NCBI RefSeq assembly: GCF_000423605.1
Contig: NZ_AUIH01000004.1
Coordinates: 62,001-126,000 of the forward strand
DNA from: Saccharospirillum impatiens DSM 12546
GTDB lineage: Bacteria > Pseudomonadota > Gammaproteobacteria > Pseudomonadales > Natronospirillaceae
Length of the DNA: 64,000 bases
Direction: 5' to 3'
Shown: in pieces, positions 53,754-61,744 of the stretch
How the letters are laid out: every line of letters begins with the position of its first letter
Numbering within the stretch: the stretch's first letter is position 1
Notes under the pieces: generated by a model
Seen by the model: only the letters and a program-made list of their open reading frames with translations
Told to the model about the DNA's origin: nothing
Database searches by the model: none
Translations under genes and position numbers: made by a program

Positions 53754-54338
53754 CTACTTGCTGCCACCGAACACTTTGCGCAGATTGTTCATCAACAAAG
53801 ACCAGATAAACGCAAAACCGTTGAGTTCCTTTGGCTGTTGGGCGGCTTTTTCCGCGGCCGCTTCGGCTGCTTCACCCTCGCCCATCGCGAGCACCTGGTT
53901 GGCGAAATTATCACCAAACTGGTTCAGAATCTGATCGGAAACCTGGTTCATCATCCGGCCACCCAGACTCGCCATCTTGCCGGTCACCGACACCTCGGCA
54001 TACCCGACCAGTTCACAGCCGCCGCCTTCCAGTTCACGCACGCTTGCGGTCAGATCCATGGTGGCGCTGGAGGTACCTTTCACATCGCCACCCTTGCCGA
54101 CCATCTGAATCTGCTGTTTGGACGCGTCAATAGACTTGATGTTGATATCGCCTTTGAAATTTGCCGTTGCCGGTCCGATTTTGACTTTAACCGTGCCCTT
54201 ATAGTTGGCATCGTCAACCTGTTCGGTAATCTCCGCTCCGGGCAGACAGCGGGCTACCGCCGGAATATCCTGCAGGAAAGTCCAGGCGTTGCTGGCCGGA
54301 CCGCTGAGTTTGAATACCTTGTCCAGATTCACTTGCAT
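53754..54338 (-). CDS. coxG: CO dehydrogenase subunit G-like protein (CoxG)
   Basis: A 194-residue protein with an SRPBCC (START-like) domain (about 1-145; FKLSGPASNAWTFLQDIPAVARCLPGAEI, GGRMMNQVSDQIL) and a C-terminal hydrophobic helix (FAFIWSLLMNNLRKVF). CoxG recruits CO dehydrogenase to the cytoplasmic membrane and is thought to bind quinone-like lipids. It is separated from coxL by 123 bp containing a small hairpin, unlike the tight joints elsewhere in the operon. Confidence 0.92.
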   Translation of the reverse strand: MQVNLDKVFKLSGPASNAWTFLQDIPAVARCLPGAEITEQVDDANYKGTVKVKIGPATANFKGDINIKSIDASKQQIQMVGKGGDVKGTSSATMDLTASVRELEGGGCELVGYAEVSVTGKMASLGGRMMNQVSDQILNQFGDNFANQVLAMGEGEAAEAAAEKAAQQPKELNGFAFIWSLLMNNLRKVFGGSK

Positions 54339-54383
54339 AATTGACGTCTCTTCTTGTTAGGCAATCTTGAATTGAGTGGTACC

Positions 54384-54401
54384 GCCGGGACATCGCCCGG
54401 C
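54384..54401 (-). other. Small GC-rich hairpin between coxL and coxG
   Basis: GCCGGG and its complement CCCGGC are separated by 6 nt in the 123-bp gap after coxL. It lacks a U-tract. It could lower expression of accessory genes relative to structural genes or mark an mRNA processing site, by analogy with other operons. Confidence 0.35.
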
Positions 54402-54461
54402 AGAGTGAACAGGGATCGCCTCTGGCACCAAACCCGGACAACCCCTCAGACGAGCTGCGGG

Positions 54462-56861
54462 CTATTGCTTATCGAGGCCCAACTCGTGAATGGCTTTCCA
54501 GTTTCGCCAGGCGTTGTGTGGCATGTTCACGTGACTGGCTCCAAACTGCATGAAGGCATCGTTCACCGCATTCGAAATGCACGGGATACCGCCCACGTGA
54601 GGTGACTCGGCCACCCCCTTGGCGCCCATCGGATGGTGCGGCGATGGGGTCACGGTGTAGTCCAGTTCCCACACCGGTGTTTCCACCATGGTGGGCCAGA
54701 AATAATCCATAAAGGTGTTGCCCAGCAGGTTGCCCTGTTCGTCGTAAGGCAGTTCCTGACCGGTGGCTACTGCGAAAGCTTCGTTCAGCCCGCCGTGCAC
54801 CTGACCTTCAATAATCATCGGGTTAATGCGGGTTCCGCAGTCATCCAGGGCGTAAAAACGGCGTACCTTCAATTCGCCGGTAAACCGGTCGATGTCGACT
54901 ACGCACAGATAGGCGCCAAACGGATAGGTGAAATTGGGCGGGTCGTAGTAGTCGACTGACTCCAGACCCATTTCCATGCCTTCCGGCACGTTGTTGTAGG
55001 CCGCCCAGGCGATGTCTTTCATGGTTTTGAACTGTTCGTGGTTGCCAGCGACGCGAAAGCGGTCGACATCCCACTCAAGATCGTTCTCGCTGACTTCCAT
55101 CAGGTGGGCGGCAATCTTGCGGGCTTTTTCCCGAATCTTGCGAGCCGCCATGACCGTGGCCGCACCGCCAACCGGAGTGGAGCGGGAACCGTAAGTACCC
55201 AGACCATAAGGCGCCGTGCTGGTATCGCCTTCTTCGATCTGAATGTCTTCCGATGACAACCCCAGTTCCGTGGCGATGATCTGTGCGTAGGTGGTCTGGT
55301 GGCCCTGCCCCTGGGTGATGGTTCCCATGCGGGCTATGACGCTGCCGGTCGGATGCACCCGAATCTCGGCACTGTCAAACATGCCAACCCCCAGAATATC
55401 GCAGGACTTGCTCGGACCTGCGCCCACAACTTCGGTAAAGGTACACAGGCCAATGCCCATGATCTCTCCCCGAGCTTTTTTCTCGGCCTGTTCTTTGCGC
55501 AGACCCGCATAGTCGACCGCTTCCATGACTTTTTTCAAAGCCGTTGGATAATCGCCGCTGTCGTACTCCCAGCCAAGCGCCGAGTGATAGGGGAACTGCT
55601 CGGGCTGAATGAAGTTCTTCATGCGCAGTTCTGCCGGGTCCATCTCCAGCTTGTGCGCCAGCACGTCGATCATTCGCTCGACCACATACACCGCCTCCGT
55701 CACCCGGAAAGAACAACGATACGCGACCCCGCCCGGTGCTTTATTGGTGTACACCCCTTTGACTTTGGCGTAAGCGGTCGGAATGTCATATGAACCGGTA
55801 CAAATACTGAAAAAACCCGCTGGCCACTTGGTCGGTTGGGCATGAGCGTTAAAGGCACCATGATCGGCCAGAACGTTAACGCGCAGTCCCTTGATCTTGC
55901 CGTCTTTCGTCGCCGCCAACTCACCGATCATGTGATAATCGCGGGCAAAGGCCGTAGTCGACAGGTTTTCGATCCGGTCTTCGATCCATTTCACCGGGCG
56001 CCCCAGTACAATGGACGCCACGATAGAAACCACGTACCCCGGATAGATCCCCACCTTGTTGCCAAACCCCCCGCCTATGTCAGGCGAGACCACTCGCACC
56101 TTGCTTTCGGGAATGCCCGATAACATCGTCACCACAGTACGAACCACATGCGGTGCCTGAGACGTCAGATACAGCGTCAGTTCGCCCCGAACCTTGTCGA
56201 ATGAGGCTACGCAGCCGCAGGTCTCCAGCGGACTCGGGTGAACACGCTGGTTCAGCATTTCCTGTGAGACCACGACGTCTGCGTTTTCAAACGCCCGATC
56301 CGTCATCGCCTCATCACCAACATCCCAGGTAAAGATGTGATTCGGGTGAGTGCGCTGGCCTTGTCCCACTTCGTCGGCACCGGCCGCATCTTCACGGATG
56401 ATGGGTGCATCAGGCAGCAGGGCTTTATGCGGGTCGACCAATGGCGGCAGTTCTTCGTACTCGACTTCAACCAGCTCGGTCGCATCGGCCGCGATGTAAC
56501 GATCGTCAGCAATGACCATCGCCACTTCCTGATACTGAAAGCACACCTTTTCATCGGCCAATACGGCCTGTTTGTCGCCGGCCAGAGTCGGCATCCAATG
56601 CAGGTTCAGCGGTTTGAGATCGTCGGCGGTTAGCACCGCATGCACACCCGGCAATGCCAGGGCCGCTTCCTTGTTGATCGACTTGATACGGGCATGAGCA
56701 TAGGGGCTGCGCACGAAATCACCGTACAGCATGCCCGGCAGTTTAATGTCGTCGACGTAGTTGCCCTTGCCCTGAATGAAACGGGGGTCTTCTTTGCGCT
56801 TGCGCGAACAACCGACACCCTGCAATTTGTCCTGGCGGTCCAGGCTTTCTGCTGTGGTCAT
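54462..56861 (-). CDS. coxL: Aerobic carbon monoxide dehydrogenase large subunit, form I
   Basis: Catalytic subunit of the Mo-Cu CO dehydrogenase, oxidising CO with water to CO2. The 799-residue protein has the form I active-site loop AYRCSFR (Cys383, the Cu ligand, in GGVAYRCSFRVTEA), distinguishing it from form II AYRGAGR proteins. MoCo-contact regions SPDIGGGFGNK, TITQGQGHQTT, and GAKGVAESPHVG (catalytic Glu) are present. The ATG at 56861 follows GGAG by 9 nt; a GTG at 56879 would overlap coxS. It follows coxS by 14 bp in the canonical M-S-L order. Confidence 0.96.
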   Translation of the reverse strand: MTTAESLDRQDKLQGVGCSRKRKEDPRFIQGKGNYVDDIKLPGMLYGDFVRSPYAHARIKSINKEAALALPGVHAVLTADDLKPLNLHWMPTLAGDKQAVLADEKVCFQYQEVAMVIADDRYIAADATELVEVEYEELPPLVDPHKALLPDAPIIREDAAGADEVGQGQRTHPNHIFTWDVGDEAMTDRAFENADVVVSQEMLNQRVHPSPLETCGCVASFDKVRGELTLYLTSQAPHVVRTVVTMLSGIPESKVRVVSPDIGGGFGNKVGIYPGYVVSIVASIVLGRPVKWIEDRIENLSTTAFARDYHMIGELAATKDGKIKGLRVNVLADHGAFNAHAQPTKWPAGFFSICTGSYDIPTAYAKVKGVYTNKAPGGVAYRCSFRVTEAVYVVERMIDVLAHKLEMDPAELRMKNFIQPEQFPYHSALGWEYDSGDYPTALKKVMEAVDYAGLRKEQAEKKARGEIMGIGLCTFTEVVGAGPSKSCDILGVGMFDSAEIRVHPTGSVIARMGTITQGQGHQTTYAQIIATELGLSSEDIQIEEGDTSTAPYGLGTYGSRSTPVGGAATVMAARKIREKARKIAAHLMEVSENDLEWDVDRFRVAGNHEQFKTMKDIAWAAYNNVPEGMEMGLESVDYYDPPNFTYPFGAYLCVVDIDRFTGELKVRRFYALDDCGTRINPMIIEGQVHGGLNEAFAVATGQELPYDEQGNLLGNTFMDYFWPTMVETPVWELDYTVTPSPHHPMGAKGVAESPHVGGIPCISNAVNDAFMQFGASHVNMPHNAWRNWKAIHELGLDKQ

Positions 56862-56875
56862 GGTCTCTACTCCCC

Positions 56876-57352
56876 TCACTCGGCCTGCAACGTGCGTGAC
56901 GCAGTCTGAACCGCTTTAATGATGTTCTGATAACCGGTGCAACGGCACAGGTTGCCAGACATGCCCCAACGAATGTCTTCCTCGGTGGGGGTCGGGTTTT
57001 CTTTCAGGAACCGGTAGGCACGCAACAGCATTCCCGGCGTGCAAAAACCGCATTGCAGGCCGTGTTCGTCCACGAACGCCTGTTGCACGGCATGCAATTC
57101 ACCATTGGCCGCCAGGCCTTCAACCGAAAGAATGTCCGCACCGTCGGCCTGAACCGCCAGCATGGTGCAAGCCTTGACCGACTCGTTATCAATATCGATG
57201 GTGCAAGCACCGCAATGGCTGGTCTCACAGCCGATGTGTGCTCCGGTTTGCATCAATTGTTCGCGCAGAACGTGAATCAACAATTCACGCGGGTGCACCA
57301 GTGCTTCAACGGCCTGACCGTTAAGCGTGAAAGTAATGTGTTGTTTAGCCAT
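56876..57352 (-). CDS. coxS: CO dehydrogenase iron-sulfur subunit
   Basis: A 158-residue subunit binding two 2Fe-2S clusters. The plant-ferredoxin-like cluster is ligated by Cys42, Cys47, Cys50 ([10 protein letters not shown]) and Cys62; the second, deeper one by Cys101, Cys104 (QCGFCTPGM) and Cys136, Cys138 (LCRCTGY). It passes electrons from the molybdenum site in CoxL to FAD in CoxM. The ATG at 57352 has GGGGGTG upstream and is 2 bp after the coxM stop. The longer frame to 57406 lies inside coxM. Confidence 0.96.
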   Translation of the reverse strand: MAKQHITFTLNGQAVEALVHPRELLIHVLREQLMQTGAHIGCETSHCGACTIDIDNESVKACTMLAVQADGADILSVEGLAANGELHAVQQAFVDEHGLQCGFCTPGMLLRAYRFLKENPTPTEEDIRWGMSGNLCRCTGYQNIIKAVQTASRTLQAE

Positions 57353-57354
57353 GG

Positions 57355-58227
57355 TTATGCACCCCCTTTTGCACGTGCCAGAGCCTGACGAAGCGCGCGA
57401 CGGCACATCTCCCCGGCCATATGAGTTTTGTATTCGACGTCACCGCGCAAATCCTCGGCCGGGTCGGTCATGGCCATGGCTTTCTCGGCCGCTGTCAGTA
57501 TCAGCGCCTCGGTGATCACCTGCCCCCGCAACACATCCTCGGCCTCGGTTGCTTTGATCGCACAGGCACCCACGTTGGTCAGCCCGATGTTAATGCTGTC
57601 ACAGACATCGCCGTTCAGCGTCAGTTGCACCGCCGCACCGGCGGTCGCGTAATCCCCGGTTTTGCGTTTCAACTTGGCATACCCATGGCCAGTGCTCGCC
57701 GTGACCGGCGGCACCAGAATTTCCTTGAGGATTTCGCCTTCTTCCAGGCCGGTCCAGTAGGTACCGAGGAAGAAACCATCGGCAGCAACTGTGCGTTCAC
57801 CAGCGGGTCCCGCCAGAACAAAAGACGCTCCGACGGCCAGCATGACGGCGGGGTGGTCATTACCCGGATCGCCGTGGGCGATATCACCACCGATGGTGCC
57901 CCGGTTGCGTACCTGAGGGTCGGCTACCAGTCGGGCCGCTTCCGGTATCAGCGGGCATTTCTGCGCCAGCAAATCAGAGGCAATGAGCTGATTTTCAGTG
58001 GTCATGGCACCAATACGAACCATGCCATTGGCTTCGCTGATGCCGCGCAGCTCGTTGATTTTATTGAGGTCGATCAGGTAGGCAGGCTCGGCGAAGCGCA
58101 GCTTCATCATTGGCAGCAAGCTGTGCCCACCTGCCAGCACCTTGGCTTCGTCGCCATACTGAGCCAGCAACGCGATAGCATCGGCCATGGTGGTTGGCGC
58201 GTGGTAGTCAAAAACACCCGGGATCAT
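57355..58227 (-). CDS. coxM: CO dehydrogenase FAD-binding subunit
   Basis: A 290-residue flavoprotein subunit that takes electrons from CoxS and passes them to quinone. FAD-binding motifs are [13 protein letters not shown] near residue 33 and [17 protein letters not shown] near residue 112, the usual CoxM pair. The C-terminal CO_deh_flav_C domain is present. The ATG at 58227 has AAGGAGAT at 6 nt. It is first in the cox operon; upstream is a predicted promoter and a set of direct repeats facing the RcoM-like gene. Confidence 0.95.
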   Translation of the reverse strand: MIPGVFDYHAPTTMADAIALLAQYGDEAKVLAGGHSLLPMMKLRFAEPAYLIDLNKINELRGISEANGMVRIGAMTTENQLIASDLLAQKCPLIPEAARLVADPQVRNRGTIGGDIAHGDPGNDHPAVMLAVGASFVLAGPAGERTVAADGFFLGTYWTGLEEGEILKEILVPPVTASTGHGYAKLKRKTGDYATAGAAVQLTLNGDVCDSINIGLTNVGACAIKATEAEDVLRGQVITEALILTAAEKAMAMTDPAEDLRGDVEYKTHMAGEMCRRALRQALARAKGGA

Positions 58228-58329
58228 GTGCGATCTCCTTTGTTGTTGTAATTGTTTGTCTGAACGACGGCCGCTAGCAGACACCGGCAATCATCCATAA
58301 CGTGCAGGAGGTGTTAAACGTCGCAAATC

Positions 58330-58359
58330 AGACTAGAGGGGAAGTGACCGGAGGTGCAA
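58330..58359 (-). promoter_or_regulatory. Predicted promoter of the cox operon
   Basis: On the minus strand TTGCAC (58359-58354) and TAGTCT (58335-58330) are separated by 18 bp, a fair match to sigma-70. The transcript would have a leader of about 95 nt before coxM. The LytTR-type repeats begin 10 bp upstream of the -35 element, suiting an activator. Prediction only. Confidence 0.4.
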
Positions 58360-58368
58360 TTGCCAAAA

Positions 58369-58419
58369 CCTGAATGGCCGGAAATGGCACATGAATGGCG
58401 GGATAGTGTCCTGAATGCA
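58369..58419. promoter_or_regulatory. Triplet direct repeats, candidate RcoM operator
   Basis: Three copies of a near-identical motif stand in the same orientation: CCTGAATGGC (58369), CATGAATGGC (58390) and CCTGAATGCA (58410), with starts 21 and 20 bp apart, about two helical turns. A weaker copy, GAAATGGC (58381), lies between the first two. Read on the minus strand, GCCATTCAT resembles the LytTR consensus with CGTTNAT-like core. The 9-bp repeat plus 12-bp spacing is the geometry typical of LytTR binding. Confidence 0.6.
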
Positions 58420-58526
58420 GGTCGCTGTCCGACCCGGCAGGCCCTACGTTTTAACCCGGAATCAGATCACTTTGCCGCGCCAGAAATGGTCGGTTCGAAC
58501 CCGGGTATTACCTTGAGCCTGGTTCC

Positions 58527-59252
58527 TTAAACCAGCCCCAGACTCTCTTTCAACACTTTTACGTTGCTGCGACTGACCGGCACTTTGGCCTGATCGGCGC
58601 AATCCATAAAGACGAAGCTCTGCTCGTCCTGTTTTTCAAAGCCGCTGGCGTATTGCAAGTTGATCATATGGCTGCGATGCACCCGCATGTACTTGCCATC
58701 GGCCATACGATCTTCGAGGTCGGAGAGCGATAAATTGCACAGATAATGATCTTTGTGGGTGTAAACCGTGGTGTAGTGACCTTCGGCCTTAAGATGAACC
58801 ACCTCATCAAGATCCACCAGCAGAATGCGGTTGTTGATGTAGACCGGTAACTTGAACAGTTGCCGTGGCCGGCCCTGATCGCTGTTCGGGGTCAGCGGTG
58901 TTGTAGTCAGTTCGGTCAGGTCGTAGAAAATCATGCAGGTGCCTGCGCCCATATCGCCTTCGATACCCAGCATTTTGGAGACTTTAATCAGCAGAACACG
59001 ATCCGGGATATTGATCATCATCGTAACCGGGGGTGGCGACTCCACCGGACAGGCCGCCGATTCGAGCAGAAAGGCCACTTTGCCCCGACTCTTTTCCGGA
59101 TGAAACTGAAGAATCTCCTGACCGATGGCACGATCGGCTGCCGGGCCCAGGACCCGGCGCGCTACATCGTTCAGTGCCGAAACACGATTACTGCCATCGA
59201 GCCAGATGATACCCGGGTCGAACTTCTGCAACTGATGCTGAAAAGTCTCCAA
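58527..59252 (-). CDS. rcoM: CO-sensing PAS-LytTR transcriptional regulator, RcoM-like
   Basis: A 241-residue regulator with an N-terminal PAS domain (about 5-115) and a C-terminal LytTR DNA-binding domain (about 135-240; KAEGHYTTVYTHKDHY, YMRVHRSHMINLQYA). In the PAS domain, His51 (HPEKS), Cys68 (AACPVESPPP) and Met78 (VTMMINIPDR) align with heme ligands His74, Cys94 and Met104 of Burkholderia RcoM, which binds CO by displacing the Met. The start is TTG at 59252 with AAGGTGG at 8 nt. Placed upstream of cox, it is the likely CO-responsive activator. Confidence 0.9.
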   Translation of the reverse strand: METFQHQLQKFDPGIIWLDGSNRVSALNDVARRVLGPAADRAIGQEILQFHPEKSRGKVAFLLESAACPVESPPPVTMMINIPDRVLLIKVSKMLGIEGDMGAGTCMIFYDLTELTTTPLTPNSDQGRPRQLFKLPVYINNRILLVDLDEVVHLKAEGHYTTVYTHKDHYLCNLSLSDLEDRMADGKYMRVHRSHMINLQYASGFEKQDEQSFVFMDCADQAKVPVSRSNVKVLKESLGLV

Positions 59253-59628
59253 TACGAACCCACCTTATGAATGTTTGTTTTGGGGGTATTACGCATGATC
59301 TGGCGCCACAGGGTCGCCCGCGAAACCGACTCAACTGATCCCTGATTGGACGGCAACTAACCGGTAAAGGTACCCGGCCAATGGTGAGAATCTTTGGGTC
59401 TCGCTGTACCAAGCTACTCCAGCAGGGCAGGCCTGAACAACCTGATTCGTCACTGCGCTTTCAGTGGCGAACACGGACAGATGTACCAGACTACGCCGAC
59501 TATACGCAGCTTAAGGGCTTTTCAGATTGATGATAGCACCAGAAAGAAAGGTAGAACGCCGCGTTTTGTCTCATGGACGTTCGACCTGAAGATAGCAAGT
59601 AGCTCAGGTTAAGAGGTGACAGGTGGAC
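59253..59628. other. Intergenic region upstream of rcoM, no gene seen
   Basis: A 376-bp stretch without a credible coding frame. It presumably holds the rcoM promoter and the 3' end of the papain-like gene transcript. Weak ACCTGA/TCAGGT pairing occurs at 59583-59608 near the stop of the latter. No repeat or RNA gene was recognised. Confidence 0.5.
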
Positions 59629-61650
59629 TCAATCCTGCCCCGGGTCAGCCTGAAGTTCCCCGGCAGGAACGCGGTCTGCCCCCCAACTGCGATGAATGTA
59701 GCCCACTACGTCGTCCAGTTCGTCACGGGTGATCAGTGCAAGTTCGCCCCGTTCGAGCGGGTCAAAGTGAAAGATATACAGCCGCGATGCAAACTGAGCA
59801 AACGGCAGTGAAGCTTCGCCGTAACGCTCACCCTTGCCAGCGGTACTGACCTCAACCCCATCACCCCAGTCCTGACCGCTGTCGTTGTTGGGGTTATAAA
59901 AGTACACCCGCATCACCTGGTCGGGGTCCGTGGCCACGCGCAGAATGGTGATCGCGTGCCAGCCAATAAAGCGCGCTGCCCGGTCCGTCACGGCAATGCC
60001 AGCCGGTTGTGGATGAATCATCGGCTGATTGCCGTTGTAGTATGGGTGGTAGGAGGCGTAGAAATGGCGCAGAAAATCCTCAAGATTGTTCAGTGCGCCT
60101 GTCGCCACATCGACGTTGATGTTAAACCCGCGACCAGACCACCAACCGTGAAATTCCGGGTTAACCCAGCGATGTGGATCCCCTTCACGGCCAATACAGC
60201 GACGGCCCATCTCGGCATAAATGCGGTCCAGATGGGGCACCACCAGTAACGACACGGCATCCAGATCCATCGGCAAGCTGCTGGCAACACCCGACTGACT
60301 CTCGCAGGAGGAAATCGACTGTCCCTCGAAATGCATGATGATCTCGTCATCCCGCGCTGCCCAGGCGACCATTTGCAGCAAATAGTCGGGGTCATTGTAG
60401 GCCCACATCGACAAGGCCCGTGCTGACTGGCAGGTCGGGTTATTACCCTGCCCGACGCCCAGTGGTTGCCCCAGCATACAGAGCACCCCTTCCAGCAAAC
60501 GTGAACGTGGCTCGATGGCATCACCAAACGCCATCGACAATCGACTGCGTGACCACTCCGACAAAATCAGCGCCAACTGGCGCCACAGAGCCGGCGCGAC
60601 CGAGGGGTGGTACAGAATGCCCCGTTCCAGTGTCAGTGACAGCCCATATATGGCCTGCGGGGTTTGTGGATGCACCGCTTCCCTGATCAGGGCATACACG
60701 AGTTCCCGATAGCACAGCAAGCAGTCCCGGCCTGTGGTTGACAAGCCCAGCGCTTCCGGTAACAGATGATCATCGGTTTCCAGCAAATGACGCAACAGGG
60801 TGGAGTGGTAGGGAGACACCAAACCGGTATCGTGCATGGCACGGGCAAAGCCGGTGGCTTCTTTCAACAAAGCGCTGGAATCCATGGAATCCAGATTATG
60901 CTGATAGGCGTCCACCCCCGGATCGTCACGGCATGCCTGAGTCGGGCCGTACAGACTACTCACCAGGCGATCTGCGCCCTGCCCGCTGCTGCCCAGATCA
61001 ATCTCCGGGTCAGCCTGACAAATGGCGATCTGGGTGATCATCTGTTTGATGGAATCAACCTGGATCGGCCGCTGGTTCAGAATTCGCCAGATTTCTTCAA
61101 TCAGCTGATCGATAATCTGATCGTATCCGACCCGCTCTGCCAGGTGTGTCAGCAACTTGCGCGGAATCTGAGCGAGCCGTCCCTGCGTCTCACGTTCCGC
61201 TTCACTGGGCGGGGTAAACAACATGGACAGATTCGCAGCCAGCACCTGGGTCAGAAAATGACTGGCTTGTTCCGCAGACAGCTCGCTGTGCTCATATATA
61301 CCTCGCGCAACCGCCAGAAAACGCAATTCGCTGAGCGCTTCAATCACCACAGTTTCCGCCACCGGACTTTGCAGTGAATAACGGGACAAGGTCGGGAGCA
61401 GAATGGTCGGTTTCGCCCAGTCCGAGCCCCAGAACACGCCAGACGCCTCAAGTGCCTGAATGCGCGTTTCCAGAGCAGCGCACCCGCCATCCTGCAACAT
61501 GACTCGCCTGGCGGTATCGAACACCCGGCCTACCTTGGCCGGCTTGGAAAAGGCAGGCGCTTGCGCCAGCTTCTCGATTGCGTCATCCATTTGGCTCATC
61601 AGGCCGTCCAGTCTGGAACCTTCTGATGGCGTTGTGGTATCCGGATTCAC
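59629..61650 (-). CDS. Uncharacterised protein with a predicted papain-like cysteine hydrolase domain
   Basis: A 673-residue protein with no family I can name. The first about 380 residues are helical without signal peptide. The last about 290 carry a papain-like order of residues: Gln401 and Cys407 in GQGNNPTCQSARAL (Gln-x5-Cys as in papain), His565 in FIGWHAITIL and Asn586 in VYFYNPNNDSGQDWG, which resembles the NSWG..WG element. The C-terminus is acidic. It lies 94 bp downstream of an ATP-grasp gene on the same strand. An amidase, peptidase or transglutaminase-like role is predicted from the signature, not shown. Confidence 0.75.
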   Translation of the reverse strand: MNPDTTTPSEGSRLDGLMSQMDDAIEKLAQAPAFSKPAKVGRVFDTARRVMLQDGGCAALETRIQALEASGVFWGSDWAKPTILLPTLSRYSLQSPVAETVVIEALSELRFLAVARGIYEHSELSAEQASHFLTQVLAANLSMLFTPPSEAERETQGRLAQIPRKLLTHLAERVGYDQIIDQLIEEIWRILNQRPIQVDSIKQMITQIAICQADPEIDLGSSGQGADRLVSSLYGPTQACRDDPGVDAYQHNLDSMDSSALLKEATGFARAMHDTGLVSPYHSTLLRHLLETDDHLLPEALGLSTTGRDCLLCYRELVYALIREAVHPQTPQAIYGLSLTLERGILYHPSVAPALWRQLALILSEWSRSRLSMAFGDAIEPRSRLLEGVLCMLGQPLGVGQGNNPTCQSARALSMWAYNDPDYLLQMVAWAARDDEIIMHFEGQSISSCESQSGVASSLPMDLDAVSLLVVPHLDRIYAEMGRRCIGREGDPHRWVNPEFHGWWSGRGFNINVDVATGALNNLEDFLRHFYASYHPYYNGNQPMIHPQPAGIAVTDRAARFIGWHAITILRVATDPDQVMRVYFYNPNNDSGQDWGDGVEVSTAGKGERYGEASLPFAQFASRLYIFHFDPLERGELALITRDELDDVVGYIHRSWGADRVPAGELQADPGQD

Positions 61651-61744
61651 CGAATGTCTCCTTTAAAGCTCACACTGTTTCTCCTGTAGAGAGACTGCCG
61701 TGCATTACCAGAGTACCTTACCCGACCACCGCCTTATTGCCAGA

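Noticed and set aside
54462-56861. Form II CoxL-like (unknown molybdenum hydroxylase)
   Set aside because: The active-site loop is AYRCSFR, not AYRGAGR, and the gene order and accessory genes are those of form I.
59394-59612. Small plus-strand frame of 72 codons in the gap upstream of rcoM
   Set aside because: No ribosome-binding site, no protein-like composition and no neighbour on that strand.
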